Shown piece by piece: positions 23,381 to 35,886 of a stretch of DNA of 64,000 nt (positions are counted from its first letter, which is position 1; each line of letters opens with the position of its first letter). This stretch comes from Paulownia fortunei. Its lineage: Eukaryota; Streptophyta; Magnoliopsida; Lamiales; Paulowniaceae. The stretch lies in the NCBI GenBank assembly GCA_019321725.1, contig CM033121.1, positions 12,524,001 through 12,588,000 of the forward strand. Direction: 5' to 3'. A model generated the notes under the pieces. That model saw only the letters and a program-made list of their open reading frames with translations, was not told the DNA's origin and ran no database searches. The position numbers and the translations under genes were made by a program.

Positions 23381-24430
23381 TTGTGGAACCCTTGGTTGAT
23401 GTTAAGGAACATAACTTTGCCTCGGCTGCCCTGGAAAACTGCCTACTATATTTTCTTGCTCAGTTGTACCTTCTTGAAGAGTTGGGCACATGTTAGTCAT
23501 GTGCCCCACATTGAAACGCACTCCGCACGCCTTAACCTAATATCTTACAACCAATTGTTGCACAAAAGAGATAAGATGTGAATTTTTTTGTTCACGAGTA
23601 GAAGTTCTTACCTCATTAATGCTCTTAGGTGGAAGCGATAGGGGATCATTATAAGTCATGATCGGCGACCATGTTTGCAATCAAGTTTCTTGCCACATCT
23701 ATTATTTTGTCAACTAGTGCTCCACCACTAGTAGCATCAATCATACTTCTCTCAATAGGCATTAGTCCCTCATAAAAATATGGATAACAAATTGGTCACT
23801 TTTCTGGTGATGGGGGCAGCTAGCACATAGCTTCTTAAACCTCTCCCAATAATGATAGAGAGACTCTCCATTATATTGTCGAATTCAGCAGATTTCCTAC
23901 TGAATACTACCAACTTGGATGCAAGGAAATACTTCTCTAAGAAGAGTCTTCTCATCTCTTCCATGTAGTGATAGTACTAAAACATAAGTTGTAGAGCTAT
24001 TCTCTAGCCGAATTTGTCAATGATAATGGAAAGTTTATAAGTTTAATTTGTTCTTCTGAAATACACGCTGGTTTCATGCAAAAGCATGCCACATGGAACT
24101 TTTTAAGATACTTATTCAGGTTCTCTCTTGTAAATCCATGAAAAGTAGGCAGAAGGTGGATCATTTCTAATTTATGTTTGAAGCATGCCTCATGGTTGGG
24201 TATATGATGCAAAGTTGTTGGTTATCCAAGTTTGGTGCCACAAACTCCTTCAAAGTTCATTATTTTGCACCATCTCAACTAGTTCCGGATGAGGAGGGGG
24301 CGCAAGGGCAGGAGAAATCGCAAGCTCGAGCTCTAGGGGTGGATTAAGTAGATGCAAATATCGAGGGGGTGGTGGTAATGGTGGAAGTGGTATATCCAAA
24401 TACTATTTAACATCTGAAGTCCTTTTTGGA
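23380..24430 (-). pseudogene. gag: Athila-like gag remnant with zinc knuckle
   Basis: Minus strand, from 24290 downward: FVAPNLDNQQLCIIYP, KHKLEMIHLLPTFHGFTREN and EEQIKLINFPLSLTNSARE (24212-24000), then FLEKYFLASKLVVFSRKSAE (23940-23880), then a degenerate CCHC knuckle CGVRFNVGHMTNMCPTLQ (about 23525-23470) in which the second Cys is Arg. This is the standard gag order (capsid-like domain, then nucleocapsid). At least three frameshifts. The plus-strand ORFs at 23218-23581 are antisense shadows. Confidence 0.82.
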
Positions 24431-24540
24431 CATAAAAATCTAAAAAGTAAAAATAAGATATATTAACTTAAACTAATAAGAAGAAAAATCCAACACAAAA
24501 TAAAAAACTAAAACTGATAATAAATTAATTAGACACTCAA

Positions 24541-24558
24541 TCCCCGACAACGATGCCA
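24541..24558 (-). other. Primer binding site of the Athila-like element
   Basis: The minus strand reads TGGCATCGTTGTCGGGGA, which differs at two positions from the complement of the plant tRNA-Asp 3' end. It lies 5 bases inside the 5' LTR end (24564). Confidence 0.82.
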
Positions 24559-24563
24559 AAATT

Positions 24564-24851
24564 TGGTCGGTATCGTCAATCGTACCATATTAAATCTTAC
24601 TATTAAAGTATTTTTATCAAATATAATGTGAGTAAAGATTGTTCCCGCGATGATCGAAGCTAATAATTTACTATAAACTTCAAAACTAAAGATTTGATAC
24701 ACTAATTACTAAGCTAAAACCCTAATACTTACAAATGTGGTCTTAAGAATAACTAAGTGGTTTTGAATCAATTAATTAAAATGCAGAAACTAAAACTAAA
24801 ATTATATCCCCCAAAAACACCCCCATTGAAATGGTGAACATAATAATGATC
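24564..24851 (-). repeat. Truncated 5' LTR of the Athila-like element
   Basis: Similar to 706-980 (TTGGTCGGTAT.., CTAAGCTAAAACCCTAATAC.., TTTTGAATCAATTAA..). Similarity ends near 24851; the remaining ~1.2 kb of the LTR was not found to the right, so it was deleted or displaced. Confidence 0.78.
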
Positions 24852-25637
24852 TTTTTTGGAAGGAAAATTTTGATTTAAAGAGAGGATTTGAGATTGAAAA
24901 TTTCAAATGACTTCAATATTTGGTGAATTTTAAATTCATAATAATGATTTAAAAAAATAAATAAAATATGAGTGTTAAAGGATTTGAAATCTATTATAAC
25001 TCAAAAATATCTAAAATAAGTTCAGTAATTTTATTATAAATTTAGAATTTTTAACTTGTAAAACCTTCAATTCCACCACAACTTATTATATTAGTTAAAT
25101 CAAAAAGCGAATGAGTTGGAGAAATTGCTTAGGCTGTAGATCACATAAGCTTAGAAACAAAAACCTATTTATTTAGGCAAATATTTCTTAAAGGATGAGG
25201 CTTATAATTTTTGAAGTTGAGATTGAGGGTCATACCTTTATCTGTCAATATATTTCATACATCAGTTCCCCCACAATTTTCTCATCATTAGATAATTTTT
25301 CTGAAGCATCATTTGTGCCTTATCATATATGCTTATCGTAAATTTTTATAACTAATGAATAATTTTGTAATATTAAAATCCGCTATCGGCAAGTTTTATA
25401 ATTTGAATTTGCCTCGTTGGTAACTTGATCGCTATGGATGTATATACAGACACGTATGCATATAATACATATAAGTAATGCAATTATGTTCTCTTTATAA
25501 TTATTACTCTTATTTCTTTTTCTGGATATTTTAAAATAATACTTTATTTTCTTAAAGTGATATTTAAAAAGTATAATATATGTTAAAGCAAACATGTGAG
25601 GCCAATAAAACTCAACTACTATTAATAAGGATAATAT
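24852..25637. other. AT-rich spacer, no gene recognised
   Basis: No motif, terminal repeat or domain was recognised. An ORF at 25383-25787 (minus) crosses into the next repeat and has no family resemblance. Confidence 0.4.
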
Positions 25638-25639
25638 TT

Positions 25640-27520
25640 TAAGGGATAATTGCATATATACTCTATAAAATTTGTTCAAATCACAATAAAACAATCTTGT
25701 GCTTTGCGTAATTAAACTGACACCCTTTGTAGTGATATTTTCATATTCGAATTCCCCTGCAATTTTTTTGGCCCGATAAAAACCCATGTCTTTAAAAAAA
25801 AAAAAAAGCCATTAAAATACCAAGTTTACCCCTGACATTCTTTGTCTTGATCTTGACTAATTTTTCCACTAAAAATGCCCTCAATGTGTGCGCCTAGAAA
25901 TATACTTGTAATTACCATATACCTCATAAGGTGTTATTATATTATAATTCTATTTTAGTTATTCTTCTTGCCTTATGTAGATGTTTTATTTTCTTCTATT
26001 TTTATTTTTTACTTAGCTATGTTACTTTAGCTATTTTCTTTAACTAAAATGAAATTAATAATTAAATTAACTAATTAAATAATTGATAGATTTTTTCAAC
26101 TATTCATATACTAAAATAATTATTTAACTAACCAAATGAATAAATATATATATATATATATATATAATTGGTTTTTATCTTTCCATTTTATTATTATTCT
26201 TCTCTTTTCATTTTATTATTTTCTTTTCTTTTCTTTCTTTGTTTTTTTTTTTTTCTGTTTTCCTCTTTCTTCACCCATAACTCCACCCAACCTCCTCCCC
26301 AACCCAACACCGCCATACCCAGAGGTAACCATGGGCCAGGTCGAAACCAGACCCGGCCCATGGTCAATGGTTCCAAAATCATTGATCATGGGTCAACGGG
26401 TTCAACCCGTAATCGGCCCGTGGGTTCACGAGCCGATTACAGGAACCCATGGAACTACCGGGCCTTCGTGTTTTTTATTTTCTATATATAACCCTCCACT
26501 TCTTCATTTTTTTTCTCAATTTTCTAATTTTCAACTTTCAATTCTCTAATTTTCAACTATCAATTCTCTGATTCTCTACTATCAATTATTCATTTTTTAA
26601 TTCTATATTCTATACTATTTTAATTATTTTATTAAATTATTTTTCATATTTTATTTTCTTCATCATTATTTGTTCTATATTATTTAAAACTTCAAGTTGA
26701 GCATCTTTTTTTTTAATTTTATTCTAATTAGAATATTTGATAATTTAAATTTTAGCTAATAATATTTTTTTTAAATTTAAGTTAAAAAAAATTCAAAATT
26801 AAAAAAAATAAAAAAATTTAAGGGTCGGAATCGGCAGTTAACCGAACATTCGGTTAAGGGTCGAAAAATTCTACTCCTTGGAACTGGTGGTTCTGAACCA
26901 AAATCTACAATTTCTAAAGCAGGGTCGGGTCTAGCCATTCCCCATCTTGCCCCCGCCGCCACAACCCCAAACCCCACTACCCACACCGTCCGACCACCAC
27001 CATAGCACCCACCTACCTCAACCCAGCTAACACAACCCCTCCCTCCTTCTTGCGCAACCCACCCCCATCAGCCACAACAGCCACCCACGCCCTATTCTCC
27101 CTGACCCCACGACATCCCCTTCCTCTTACAATATGTGTTTGTGTATATACATCTTCTTTATATATGTTTGCCCATATATATTTCTATTACATATATTAAT
27201 ATATACACATATGTGTGTATATGTATATAGCTAGATAGGAGAGAGAGTCGCATATTTTAGAGCGACAATGTGAGAGTTGTTTAAAGTTAAAATTTATAGA
27301 AAGAAGGGTATTTTGTTCACAGATCATTTTAATTTTGATTGAATTCATTTTTATTTTTTTTTTTGTTTTTACTGGAGCAAAATTGATATTTTGCTCTTTT
27401 TGGCTTTTTTTTTTTTAAATGCCAATAAAAAATGTTGATGTAGGTGTCATTATAATTATACAAATCATAAGGTTTTTGAATAATTTCATCAAACTTTATG
27501 TTGTTTGTTTAATTATTTCA
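25640..27520. mobile_element. Probable DNA transposon remnant with ~80-bp terminal inverted repeats
   Basis: The left end GGATAATTGCATATATACTC.. (25643-25733) is similar, imperfectly, to the reverse complement of 27444-27520; both run from ATAATT to a TAATTA..ACTGACACC-type end. Inside are a (TA)n tract, pyrimidine-rich stretches and CCCG-rich hairpins (26316-26470), but no transposase. The ORFs at 26136-26986 are translations of T-rich or GC-rich low-complexity DNA. The TSD could not be fixed, so superfamily is open. Confidence 0.45.
26144..26166. repeat. (TA)n microsatellite
   Basis: About 11 TA dinucleotides. Confidence 0.95.
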
Positions 27521-27600
27521 TTTGAAGATAAAAAAAAATATTTTTTCAATATTCATTTAGAACTCGAGTCAAAATAAACTTATAATATTGTAAATGAAAA

Positions 27601-27756
27601 GAGTATTGAATAAAGTATTAAATTATAACAATTCTTCTTTTTGATGAATATTCAAAAGCTTTTTGATTCTCACATAGAGTATTGAGTAAAGTATTAATTT
27701 GTAACAATCTTCTTTTTTCATGAACATTTAAAAGCTTTTCAATTCTCATAACTCTC
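27601..27756. repeat. Tandem duplication of ~76 bp
   Basis: GAGTATTGAATAAAGTATTA (27601) recurs as GAGTATTGAGTAAAGTATTA (27677), and the similarity continues through the AAAAGCTTTT blocks to a CTCATA end. Confidence 0.85.
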
Positions 27757-27779
27757 TCGTAGTTTTATTTCAATCACTT

Positions 27780-29550
27780 TCTTTTTCTCTCTCCATGCAC
27801 TCTACTACTATTATTATTAGGCGGTGTTCATAGTTTTTAAATCATAGCATATCTTGCCGAACTGTTAGACTGTATTGAATTCTCAATTCTTTTCTTGAAA
27901 ATAAAAGTTTTGGTATCAATAACTATACAATTTGATATGGTTTTAATGGATACAATACCAAAAAATACTAACTAGATCTGTCCATATTATAGTATATATG
28001 GGTATTAATACTATTTGCAAGTCCCAACTTAATAGGGAGTGCTTGGTTGTGAAATTTTTTCACAAAAAAAACCTCTCCTGAAATTTTTTTTACAAAGTAT
28101 GCGCTTGTCTATGAAAAATTCTCATAAAACCCCTCCTAACCCACTGTTTGCCAATTATCCCAGCTACCACTATTTACTCAAGATATTTTAAAAATAATTG
28201 TTCAAATAGATTTTCATTTGCGAAAATAGTGGGTCTTTTGGCTATGGAGAACTGCAGTAGTACTCTGTCTAATTGGACAATAGGACATCTGAAAAAAGGT
28301 TCTTCTTTCTTCCCATACCTTTTCCATTTACTTACTTCTTCCATCCCAATATCTCTCTTTCCATACCATCATCCACTATAGAAAATAGCTTCTGCTAACA
28401 CTGACGAGCCTCATTCACCTCCGCTCCATAGAAATCCACAAGGTACCTAATGTTGCCTATTTTTCCATACTTTATGTTTGAAATAGGCACTAGGTTAGGG
28501 TTGATGAGATATCTTTTTGAATTGTTGTGAGGGGTGTTTGCAATTAAGAAAAGATTCATAAGAATAGGAACTCCATTTAGTATATGCAGTAATATTTCTT
28601 TGATTATGGTCACGATTATTAATGTCTATATGTAGGTTAGATTATGGGAGGGAACTCTGATGGGAATAGGCATGAATTGTTTTCTTAAAGTATTATGTGT
28701 CGATCTTGCGATTTTGCTTAGGCTTCGTGTAACATATTTCTTGGCTTTATCATTCATATTATTGTTACCTAGTTGTGGTTGTTGTGAAAATGGTGGAGAA
28801 CTATTGTTCATATATTGGGTGAGGACCTTTGCTTCAATATAAGTCTGTAATATTGAAGCAAATACTTTTCCTAAAGGCTATTAAACTGTGTCTAAGTGTC
28901 ACAGGTGTTATGCTTCTAGAAATCTTGTGATGACATTTTGTAGTTAATATATATATTCTTACTTGGAAGATGGTGGAGTTGATGCCTGGCGATAGTGTGA
29001 CGGAATGTCGGAAACCCATTGTGATGCCATAACTATAACACCCCCTTAGTGAGATGTTACTTTCTCTATTACTTGGCGTTATTTATATCATTTTAGCCAA
29101 GTCATCTAAAAAATATAATTTTGGAATAATAAGAAAAAGGTCATAATATTTTTTTAAACAATTCTCTACTACAAAACTATATACCTTTAATTTATTAAAA
29201 TATTGAAAGAGTCCTTGCAAAGTTTGAAGTTCAAAAAAATTGCACGTTAACTCAAAACAAGAAATATTAGAATGAATTAATTCAAACACTTAATAAATTT
29301 AAGGTTACTTGAGGAAAAACTAAATTTTGAGATTTCGCCACCACTTTCACCTTGCTCGAGCCCCGCTATCCTCTATCTCTGCATATTACCCTTGCCTTTT
29401 TCTACCATATGAGAATGAATCTAGAAGCAAACACTTAGTAAGTGACATCATAAATCACACAAAAACATATAGAGTAATTTCTTCAAAAATTCTTGAAATC
29501 CTTTTTCTTTTTTTTTCGTACGTACATATATATACTTGAAAATATATACT
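27780..29550. other. Unassigned sequence with weak ORF fragments
   Basis: Minus-strand fragments at 28395-28613 and 28626-28811 could belong to one broken Asn/Gln-rich reading frame (MNNSSPPFSQQPQLGNNNM.., then INNRDHNQRNITAYTKWSSY in another frame). I do not recognise a family. The plus-strand start GGGAGTGCTTGGTTGTGAAA at 28036 resembles the ends of some DNA transposons, but no partner end was found. Confidence 0.3.
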
Positions 29551-31032
29551 TGTAAAGGCCCAGGCGTGGTACTAATGTACGCAACTTCGATGGAAACTAG
29601 GTTAGCTAACTACTGAATCCCACCAGAGCAAACTCATAACTAGTAAGGGCAGACTAGGAGCCCTAAACACGGACTAGGAGCCTTAAGGGCGAACTCGTTT
29701 CGTAAACTCATATATGGGCGGACTAGAAGCCCTGTATTACTCATGTTATCTATTATGTAGTATGAAACAAGATTAACTTAACATCTTTGTCGTACTTTGC
29801 TCATGTTAGCTGAAAAACATACAACATTAACATAATATGAATCCATCATTGGCAAAACCATAAACGACATCTGGCATGCATGCATATCATATACATAAAG
29901 CGATAAAAAAAATGAATTCCTCATATTGTAGGTGAGAGATGCACTTACTCTTTTTTACCAACTTACTAAATTCCTAGCATTAGGTGACTTGACGTTTGAG
30001 AACCCCTTCGATATGCTTACCCTCAAGACTGTTCATGCCAAAAATCACCATTTACATACTTATTAAATATATTATTTTAAAATACTCATTTTATTGTAAA
30101 ATCAAAAAAAATCCAAAATAGTTGCAACAAGACTAGCTACTAAATGTTGTCAACAAAACTGGCAGCCCGATCTATTAGAATTTATAGAATTTTATCTAAA
30201 ACTCCACATACTCTTTTCATGCAAATCCTAGTGACACAGAAGCTAACGTCTTAATAATGTTTCATGAATTTTAATAGCTTCAAAAGAATAGAAAAAATGA
30301 TTTTTTTTCAAAATTTTCAACTCATTTCAGTGTTTCTACCATACTATAAAATAAACACAACACATCTTATTCTATAAATTTTGTTTTAAGAAAATATAAA
30401 TGATATGACTCTAAACTTTTTACACCTATACAAATAACATATCAACAATCATCCAGTAATTTTTCCAGGGTGAAAATATTATTTAATATTTATAATGAAT
30501 TTTATAATTTAGGTCACAGAAATTGTCAATATCAATTTCACATTGAACAGACTTGGTTCCAAATTCTGAATTAAATATTTTACAAATAAATTAAATTTTT
30601 TTAAATTTTTTTTTTACATTCCTAACATATAAATATACAACTTATCATAAAATTAGCTCACAATACTATCACATTAATTCAGAGTACATTTTTCAAATGC
30701 AATTAACAAAAATTATCAGCATCAAATTCATAGTGAACAGATTTAGTTCAAAAATCCGAATTAAATATTTTATGAAGAAATTAAATCTTTAAAATTTTTG
30801 GATATTTAAAACATATAAATATAAACATATCAGAAAATTAGTTCAAAATCCTATAATATGAACTCGTAATACATTTTCAAATGTAGTTAATAAAAACTGA
30901 GAGCATCAAGTTTACAATGAACAGATTTGATTCAAAAATTAAAATTAATTATTTTACGAAGAAAGTAAATCCTTAAAAAAATTATTGGTTATGCATATTA
31001 TATATTACGTTTTCAAAATTTTAAATTTCTAT
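29551..31032. repeat. LTR-like or satellite-like sequence with ~187-bp tandem units
   Basis: No coding content. Three consecutive units are marked by TGAACAG (30544, 30734, 30918), spaced 190 and 184 bases, each followed by GAATTAAATATTTTA-like sequence. The left part contains repeated GGACTAGGAGCC / GGACTAGAAGCC words (29650-29730). TG at 29551 and GTAGGTGAG at 29930 are reminiscent of gypsy LTRs, but both ends are unproven. Confidence 0.5.
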
Positions 31033-32316
31033 TGTGTGATGTCCCGCAATTTTTGAGAACCCAACGGATGCTACATGGGAATGAAATGTTAGATTGTGGC
31101 AATTTGAAAAGAAGATTCATGATTATTGGGTTGCTAAGGGGACTACTCCACCTTCAACGAGGGTGTTGAGTTCTTCTGATAGGAGAGGATTGTTAGCCTC
31201 TTAGGGCGTTGGGTGCGGGCATGGTGCAACATCAGAGTTTAGCCAATTGCTAGTGCCATGAGACAAGCTGCTTGGCAGCACATGGCACATTGAAATTGGG
31301 GTACTTGAAAACTTAAAGGTTTCTCTACGTGCTGGTGCAGTATTGAGTTTTTGGCTTGGTGATCAGTCGGATGATGGTAGGCAGTCATAACGGGCGAGCA
31401 ACATAGTGGGGTGTTGAGGCCTGGCACATTTTGAGTGGTCCAAGATATAATTTGAGTTAGGACCTTTGAATGAAAGTATACATCATAAGGATCACGTAGG
31501 AACAAAAGGTAGCTTGATCAAATGCCTGGATATTGAGATAAGGGGGTGTGTTTTCTTTGTTTATTACTGTCACAAGGAAAAATATTTTTAAACATATTAT
31601 ATGGGAAAGAGATCCTTAGAGGCCCTTCCCGTCTGGTGGCTCCTATGCCTCGGTCGTGGCTCTATATGACTTGGAGGGGTGCACCATGACTTGGCATGAA
31701 ATCTATCTTGGGTTAACCCAAAGTCTGACCCGACCTGTCAATCGGTCGACCCAGTTCTATTGGGTGGCAGTGGTAGGTTGTTGGGAGCACATGAGCAGGC
31801 AGCATCGTGTGTATTGTGTAGGCTGTTGGCTGAACTTTGTGGGCACATGTGGGCGAGCGATAGGCACTGTACAAAGTGGTGCCAGACGTTAGCTAAATGC
31901 CGCACTGCAAAGAGTTAGGCCTTGCAAAGTGGGTGAAGTGTCTTAGCATTGGGTGACTAGTATGCGGGATTTTTCAGCAGGTTGTGAGAAATTTGGATAC
32001 AATGTGCGCAAGAACCAACAAATATGTGTGAAAGAAAGGTGGGCGAGCCAAATGTGCTCGACCAGGTAACAGACGATTATTTGATGACTTAGCATGCGGA
32101 TGGCTAACACTATCACATAGTTTGAGGAGGTGATGACCATGTGGGGAAATTCTAGGAAGTTGTTGGCAAAACCAACCGCTCGATGACATAGCTGATTATA
32201 TTACCAAACAGTGACATTTGATTGGCCAATTTTTCTAGAGAGTGGGGATGACTACACAATTTTATATTGCCTATATCTTTTGGCTATGGACTTACGTGGT
32301 TTTAGTAGGCTGCTGA
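31033..32316. other. GC-richer unassigned segment
   Basis: Noticeably more GC than its surroundings. It starts TGTGATGTCCCGCAATTTTT, similar to some gypsy LTR starts. Small ORFs on both strands (31239-31505, 31656-31892, 31943-32189) have no recognisable product. Possibly a decayed LTR. Confidence 0.35.
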
Positions 32317-32650
32317 CAAGATCAGTGTTTTCATAACTAAATCAGTCATAAATCATTCTCACCGTCGGTCAGTAGTTCAACTGATTGGACCAATTCAATC
32401 GCTGGTCCGACTAGTCTAAAAAAATTAACCATATTTTTTTCAAATTATATAAAATAATAATATAATAGACTAATTATTATGCACAAGATAAAAAAAAATA
32501 ACTAACCAACTTACATTTATCAAAGTCCAAAGCCCAAAATCTAAATAATCACATACATATAACCAAATATCAAGTTTAACCTTCCTAAAAAATAATTTTT
32601 TAATGAGTTTCGACTAATTTTTTGGCCAGTTCGACCTTTTTGACTAGTTT
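32317..32650. mobile_element. MITE-like element with CCGGTTCAACC-type ends
   Basis: The left end GTGTTTTCATAACTAAATCA plus GGTCCGACTAG, and the right end complement GAAAATTTAGTTAAACTAGT plus GGTCGAACTGG, are imperfect inverted repeats around an AT-rich core. A related end occurs at 49080-49125. It abuts the truncated Tat pol. Confidence 0.45.
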
Positions 32651-32654
32651 AACT

Positions 32655-35045
32655 AAATTTTCAATTTTTTTTTAGTTTGTGGAGCAAAGTTTTTGGGGTT
32701 TATAGTTAATGAAAGAGGTATCGAGGCAAACCCAGAAAAAACCAAGGCAATCCTCAAGATGAACTCTCCCAGATTGGTAAAAGAGGTCCAACAGCTCACT
32801 AGGAGGGTTGTTGCATTAAATATGTTCATATCTAAGTCAGCAAATTGAAACTTACCCTTCTTTATGGTTTTGAGAAACATGAAGAACTTCCAATGGACTG
32901 ATGAATATGAGAAGGCTTTCAGGCCCTTAGTTACTTGATGTCTCATCCATTGTTAGTTGAACCTAAAAAAGGCAAAATATTGTATTTATATCTAGCAATG
33001 TCGACTAGAGCGTTAGCTCGGTGCTGGTAAAGGGGAAAAATACACAATCCTATGTATTGTTTGAGCAAATTATTATAATGAGCAGAAATGAGATATTTGG
33101 AAGTGGAGGTTAAGGTTGTACTTTTAATCATATGAAATCATAGTATTAACCAATCAGCCTTTGAAATAAATATTGGGATGATAAGGTCGATTGGTGAAGT
33201 GGTTAGTGGAGCTAGGGGAGTTCGACATCAAGTATCAAAGCAAGACTGCAATAAAAGTTCATGTTCTTGTGGATTTCCTTAATGAAGCCATGGTAATGGA
33301 ACTAGAACTTAAGAGGGAGATGCATGGTTGCTCCATGTAGATGGATCGGGCACTTTGGAAAGAGGAGGAGCAAGATCTTATTGCAAGGACCTAACTCGTT
33401 TGAGATCGAGGTCACCCTTAAGCTGGAATTTAAAGTTACTAATAATGAGGCCAAATATGAAGCTTTGATAGCAAGACTGAAAATGATGTTGAAATGTGAT
33501 GTAAAATAATTAACAGATTATATTCATTCACAATTAGTTGATATGCAGGTAGAAGGGTTTTCTGAGGCAAAGAATAAGTCAATGATTGAATACTTAGGAA
33601 AGGTAAAATAGTTAATGGGGCATTTTGAATATTTTCAATAACAATAGATCCCACGTACTGAGAACGAGCAAACAGATGCTTTAGCAAGGTTTACAAGTGT
33701 AATATTAGGTATTAATTTGAGAAAAGTGATTGTGTTGGTGGCCAAGAAATCTGGGATCATATTTGAAAAAGATCTAGTGGATCTATATCCTGAGGAAGGC
33801 TTAGTTCTCCAGATAGCGACTCTAGTGAACTAGATGGACGGACTAAAGGAGTATTTGAGATCAGGAGCTTATCCAGCAGATCATTAAGAAGCAAGATGCA
33901 CACTGGCAAGGGCACCTCGAATTTAATTAATAGAAGATGAGATGCACAAGAGATCATTTGGAGGGCTATTATTGAAGTGCCTTAATCTAGATAAGGCAAT
34001 CTATGTGATGAGAGATATCCATAAGGGGAGTTGTGGATATCATTCAGGAGGTCGCTCATTGGCTTAAAAAAAATTCTGCCAAAGATGTTTTTGGCCAACA
34101 TTAGTCAAGGATGCTCCGGACATTGCCAAAAAATGTGAGAAGTACCAATTCTATGCGAACTTAATTCATCAACCTGCAACCCCATTGAAAATATTGCCAA
34201 TTTCAAGCCCTTTTGATCAATGGGGAATAGATATTATGGGACCGTTTTCTCCAACCAAAGCTCAGAAAAAGTTCATTATTGTAGTTGTGGAATACTTTTC
34301 AAAATGGATAAAGATAGAAGTAGTGACTAAGATAACATAAAGCAAGGTCATAAGTTCTTTATGGAAAAATATTGTATGCAAGTTTAGGATCCCAAGAGTG
34401 TTAATATTTGATAATAGGACTCAGTTTCAAGGCAAAAAGGTCCTAGCATGGTGTGAAGAGATAAAAATTCATTAAAATTTTACTATTATCAGGAACCCAG
34501 AAGCAAATGGCAGATAAAGGTTGTGAACAGAAACATATTTCAACATCTGAAGAGACGTCTAGAAGTGGTGAAATCTTATTGGGTGGACAAACTTCCAAGG
34601 GTCTTATGGGCATATCACACAACCCCATGAACTTCAACTGGTGAAACTCCTTTTGGGTTAGTGTAAGGATTAGAAGCCATAATTCAAGTAAAATCTAGGA
34701 AGACCTCATATAGAATTTCATGACCTTAATGTGAACTATTTGGCATGAGAGCTCGACTTGGAACTCATCGATGAAAAGACAGACTGAGCATTCATTCAGA
34801 TCCAAGCAGCCAAAAGTCAGATACATAATGTATATAAGAAGAAAGTTCAGGGTGGAAACTTTAATCTTAATGACCTGGAGTTGAAAAAAATGAAGTTTCA
34901 AATCATGTGGGAAAGATAATAATTGGGAAGGCCTATTCAAGGTGATTAAAATCTTAAAGCAAAGAACTTATAGGCTACAAGATATGCAAGAGAAGGAGCT
35001 CCTACAACCATGGAACATCCATAACCTAAGAAAGTTTTGTGCATA
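32655..35045 (+). pseudogene. pol: Tat-type pol: RT end, RNase H, second RNase H, integrase
   Basis: In order on the plus strand: RT end GAKFLGFIVNERGIEANPEK and FQWTDEYEKAF (32680-32920); RNase H end GRLVKWLVELGEFDIKYQSK (33190-33245); a second, archaeal-type RNase H with HVDGSG (33336), VTNNEAKYEALIARL (33435-33480), QLVDMQVEGFSEAK and DALARF (33690); the integrase zinc region and core with FDQWGIDIMGPFSPTKAQKK (34210-34270), VVEYFSKWIKIE and LIFDNRTQFQGK (34400-34440); and a C-terminus WEGLFKVIKILKQRTYRLQD, ending PWNIHNLRKF and a stop at 35045. Many stops and shifts. The missing start abuts a MITE-like sequence. Confidence 0.88.
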
Positions 35046-35204
35046 AACTAAAAAATATTATACATAATTTCCTTTATATTGATCATGTTTTATGTATATG
35101 CTGGTCTTTTATTAGGAAGAATGAATTGCTCATTTTCATGAATTCTTTTCTTAGCCCAAGGACCATATAAGTGACACAAGCAATATCATGATGTGATGAA
35201 ATGT

Positions 35205-35886
35205 TCTGAAAAAGATCATCAAGTTTAAAATAATCTAAAAAAGATCACCAAATTTTTTTAGTGTAAAATGTCTGACAAAAGATCATCAAATTTTTAAGAA
35301 TAAAATGATCTCAAAAAGATTATCAAATTTTTTTAGTGCAAAATGATCTGAAAGGGATCATCAAATTTTTAGAGTAAAATGATCTGAGAAAGATCAATAA
35401 TTTTTTTTTAGTGCAAAATAATTTGAAAAAGATCAAATATTTCAAAATAAAATGATTAGAGAAAATCATCAAATTTTTCATAATAAAATGATATGATAAA
35501 TATCATCAATTTTTTATGAGTAAAATAATTTGAGAAAGATTACCAACAGAGTAATATGATTAGATAAAGATCATTATATTTTTTCAGAGGAAAATGATAT
35601 GAGAAAGATCATCAAATTTCTCAAAGTAAAATGATTTGAGAAAGATCATCAATTTTTTGGAGTAAAATGATCTGAGAAAGATCATCATGTTTAAAATGAT
35701 CCAAAAAGATCATCAAATTTTTCAGTGTAAAAAAATGTGAGAAAGATCATCAAATTTTTCAGTGTAAAAAAATGTGAGAAAGATCATCAAATGTTTTGGA
35801 GTAAAATGATCTGAGAAAGATCATCATGTTTAAAATGATCCAAAAAGATCGTCAAATTTTTCAGAGTAAAATGATCTGAGAAAGAT
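35205..35886. repeat. 37-bp minisatellite, about 18 copies
   Basis: The unit is approximately AAAATGATCTGAGAAAGATC followed by ATCAAATTTTTCAGAGT. The core GATCTGAGAAAGATC is partly palindromic. Copies vary by substitutions and short indels. One or two more units continue at 38759-38800 beyond an inserted LTR. Confidence 0.92.

Larger units (their letters stand above)
706..24851 (-). mobile_element. Athila-like Ty3/gypsy LTR retrotransposon (host of nested insertions)
   Basis: On the minus strand the order is partial 5' LTR (24851-24564), primer binding site (24558-24541), gag, protease and RT start (24430-21223), then RT end, RNase H and integrase (5843 to about 3830), 3' untranslated region and 3' LTR (2172-706). 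The RT is split inside the segment that follows the GIVLG motif: the upstream part stops at 21223 and the matching continuation (SAKGIPVDKSKID) resumes at 5843. The 15.4 kb between is two later insertions. The primer binding site resembles the complement of the 3' end of tRNA-Asp, and the integrase and RT sequences are of the Athila type; both are known for that lineage. All genes carry stops and frameshifts, so the element is dead. Confidence 0.88.

Noticed and set aside
23218..23581. Plus-strand membrane-like ORFs
   Set aside because: Antisense to the gag zinc-knuckle region of the gypsy element.
26136..26549. ORFs of 137 and 107 residues on the plus strand
   Set aside because: They translate (TA)n, T-rich tracts and GC-rich hairpins; no domain, and codon use follows simple sequence.
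31033..32316. Possible host gene in the GC-richer segment
   Set aside because: No exon-like domain or consistent frame on either strand; only short ORFs.
35205..35886. CRISPR-like array
   Set aside because: Units are contiguous variants without unique spacers, in a plant retrotransposon.
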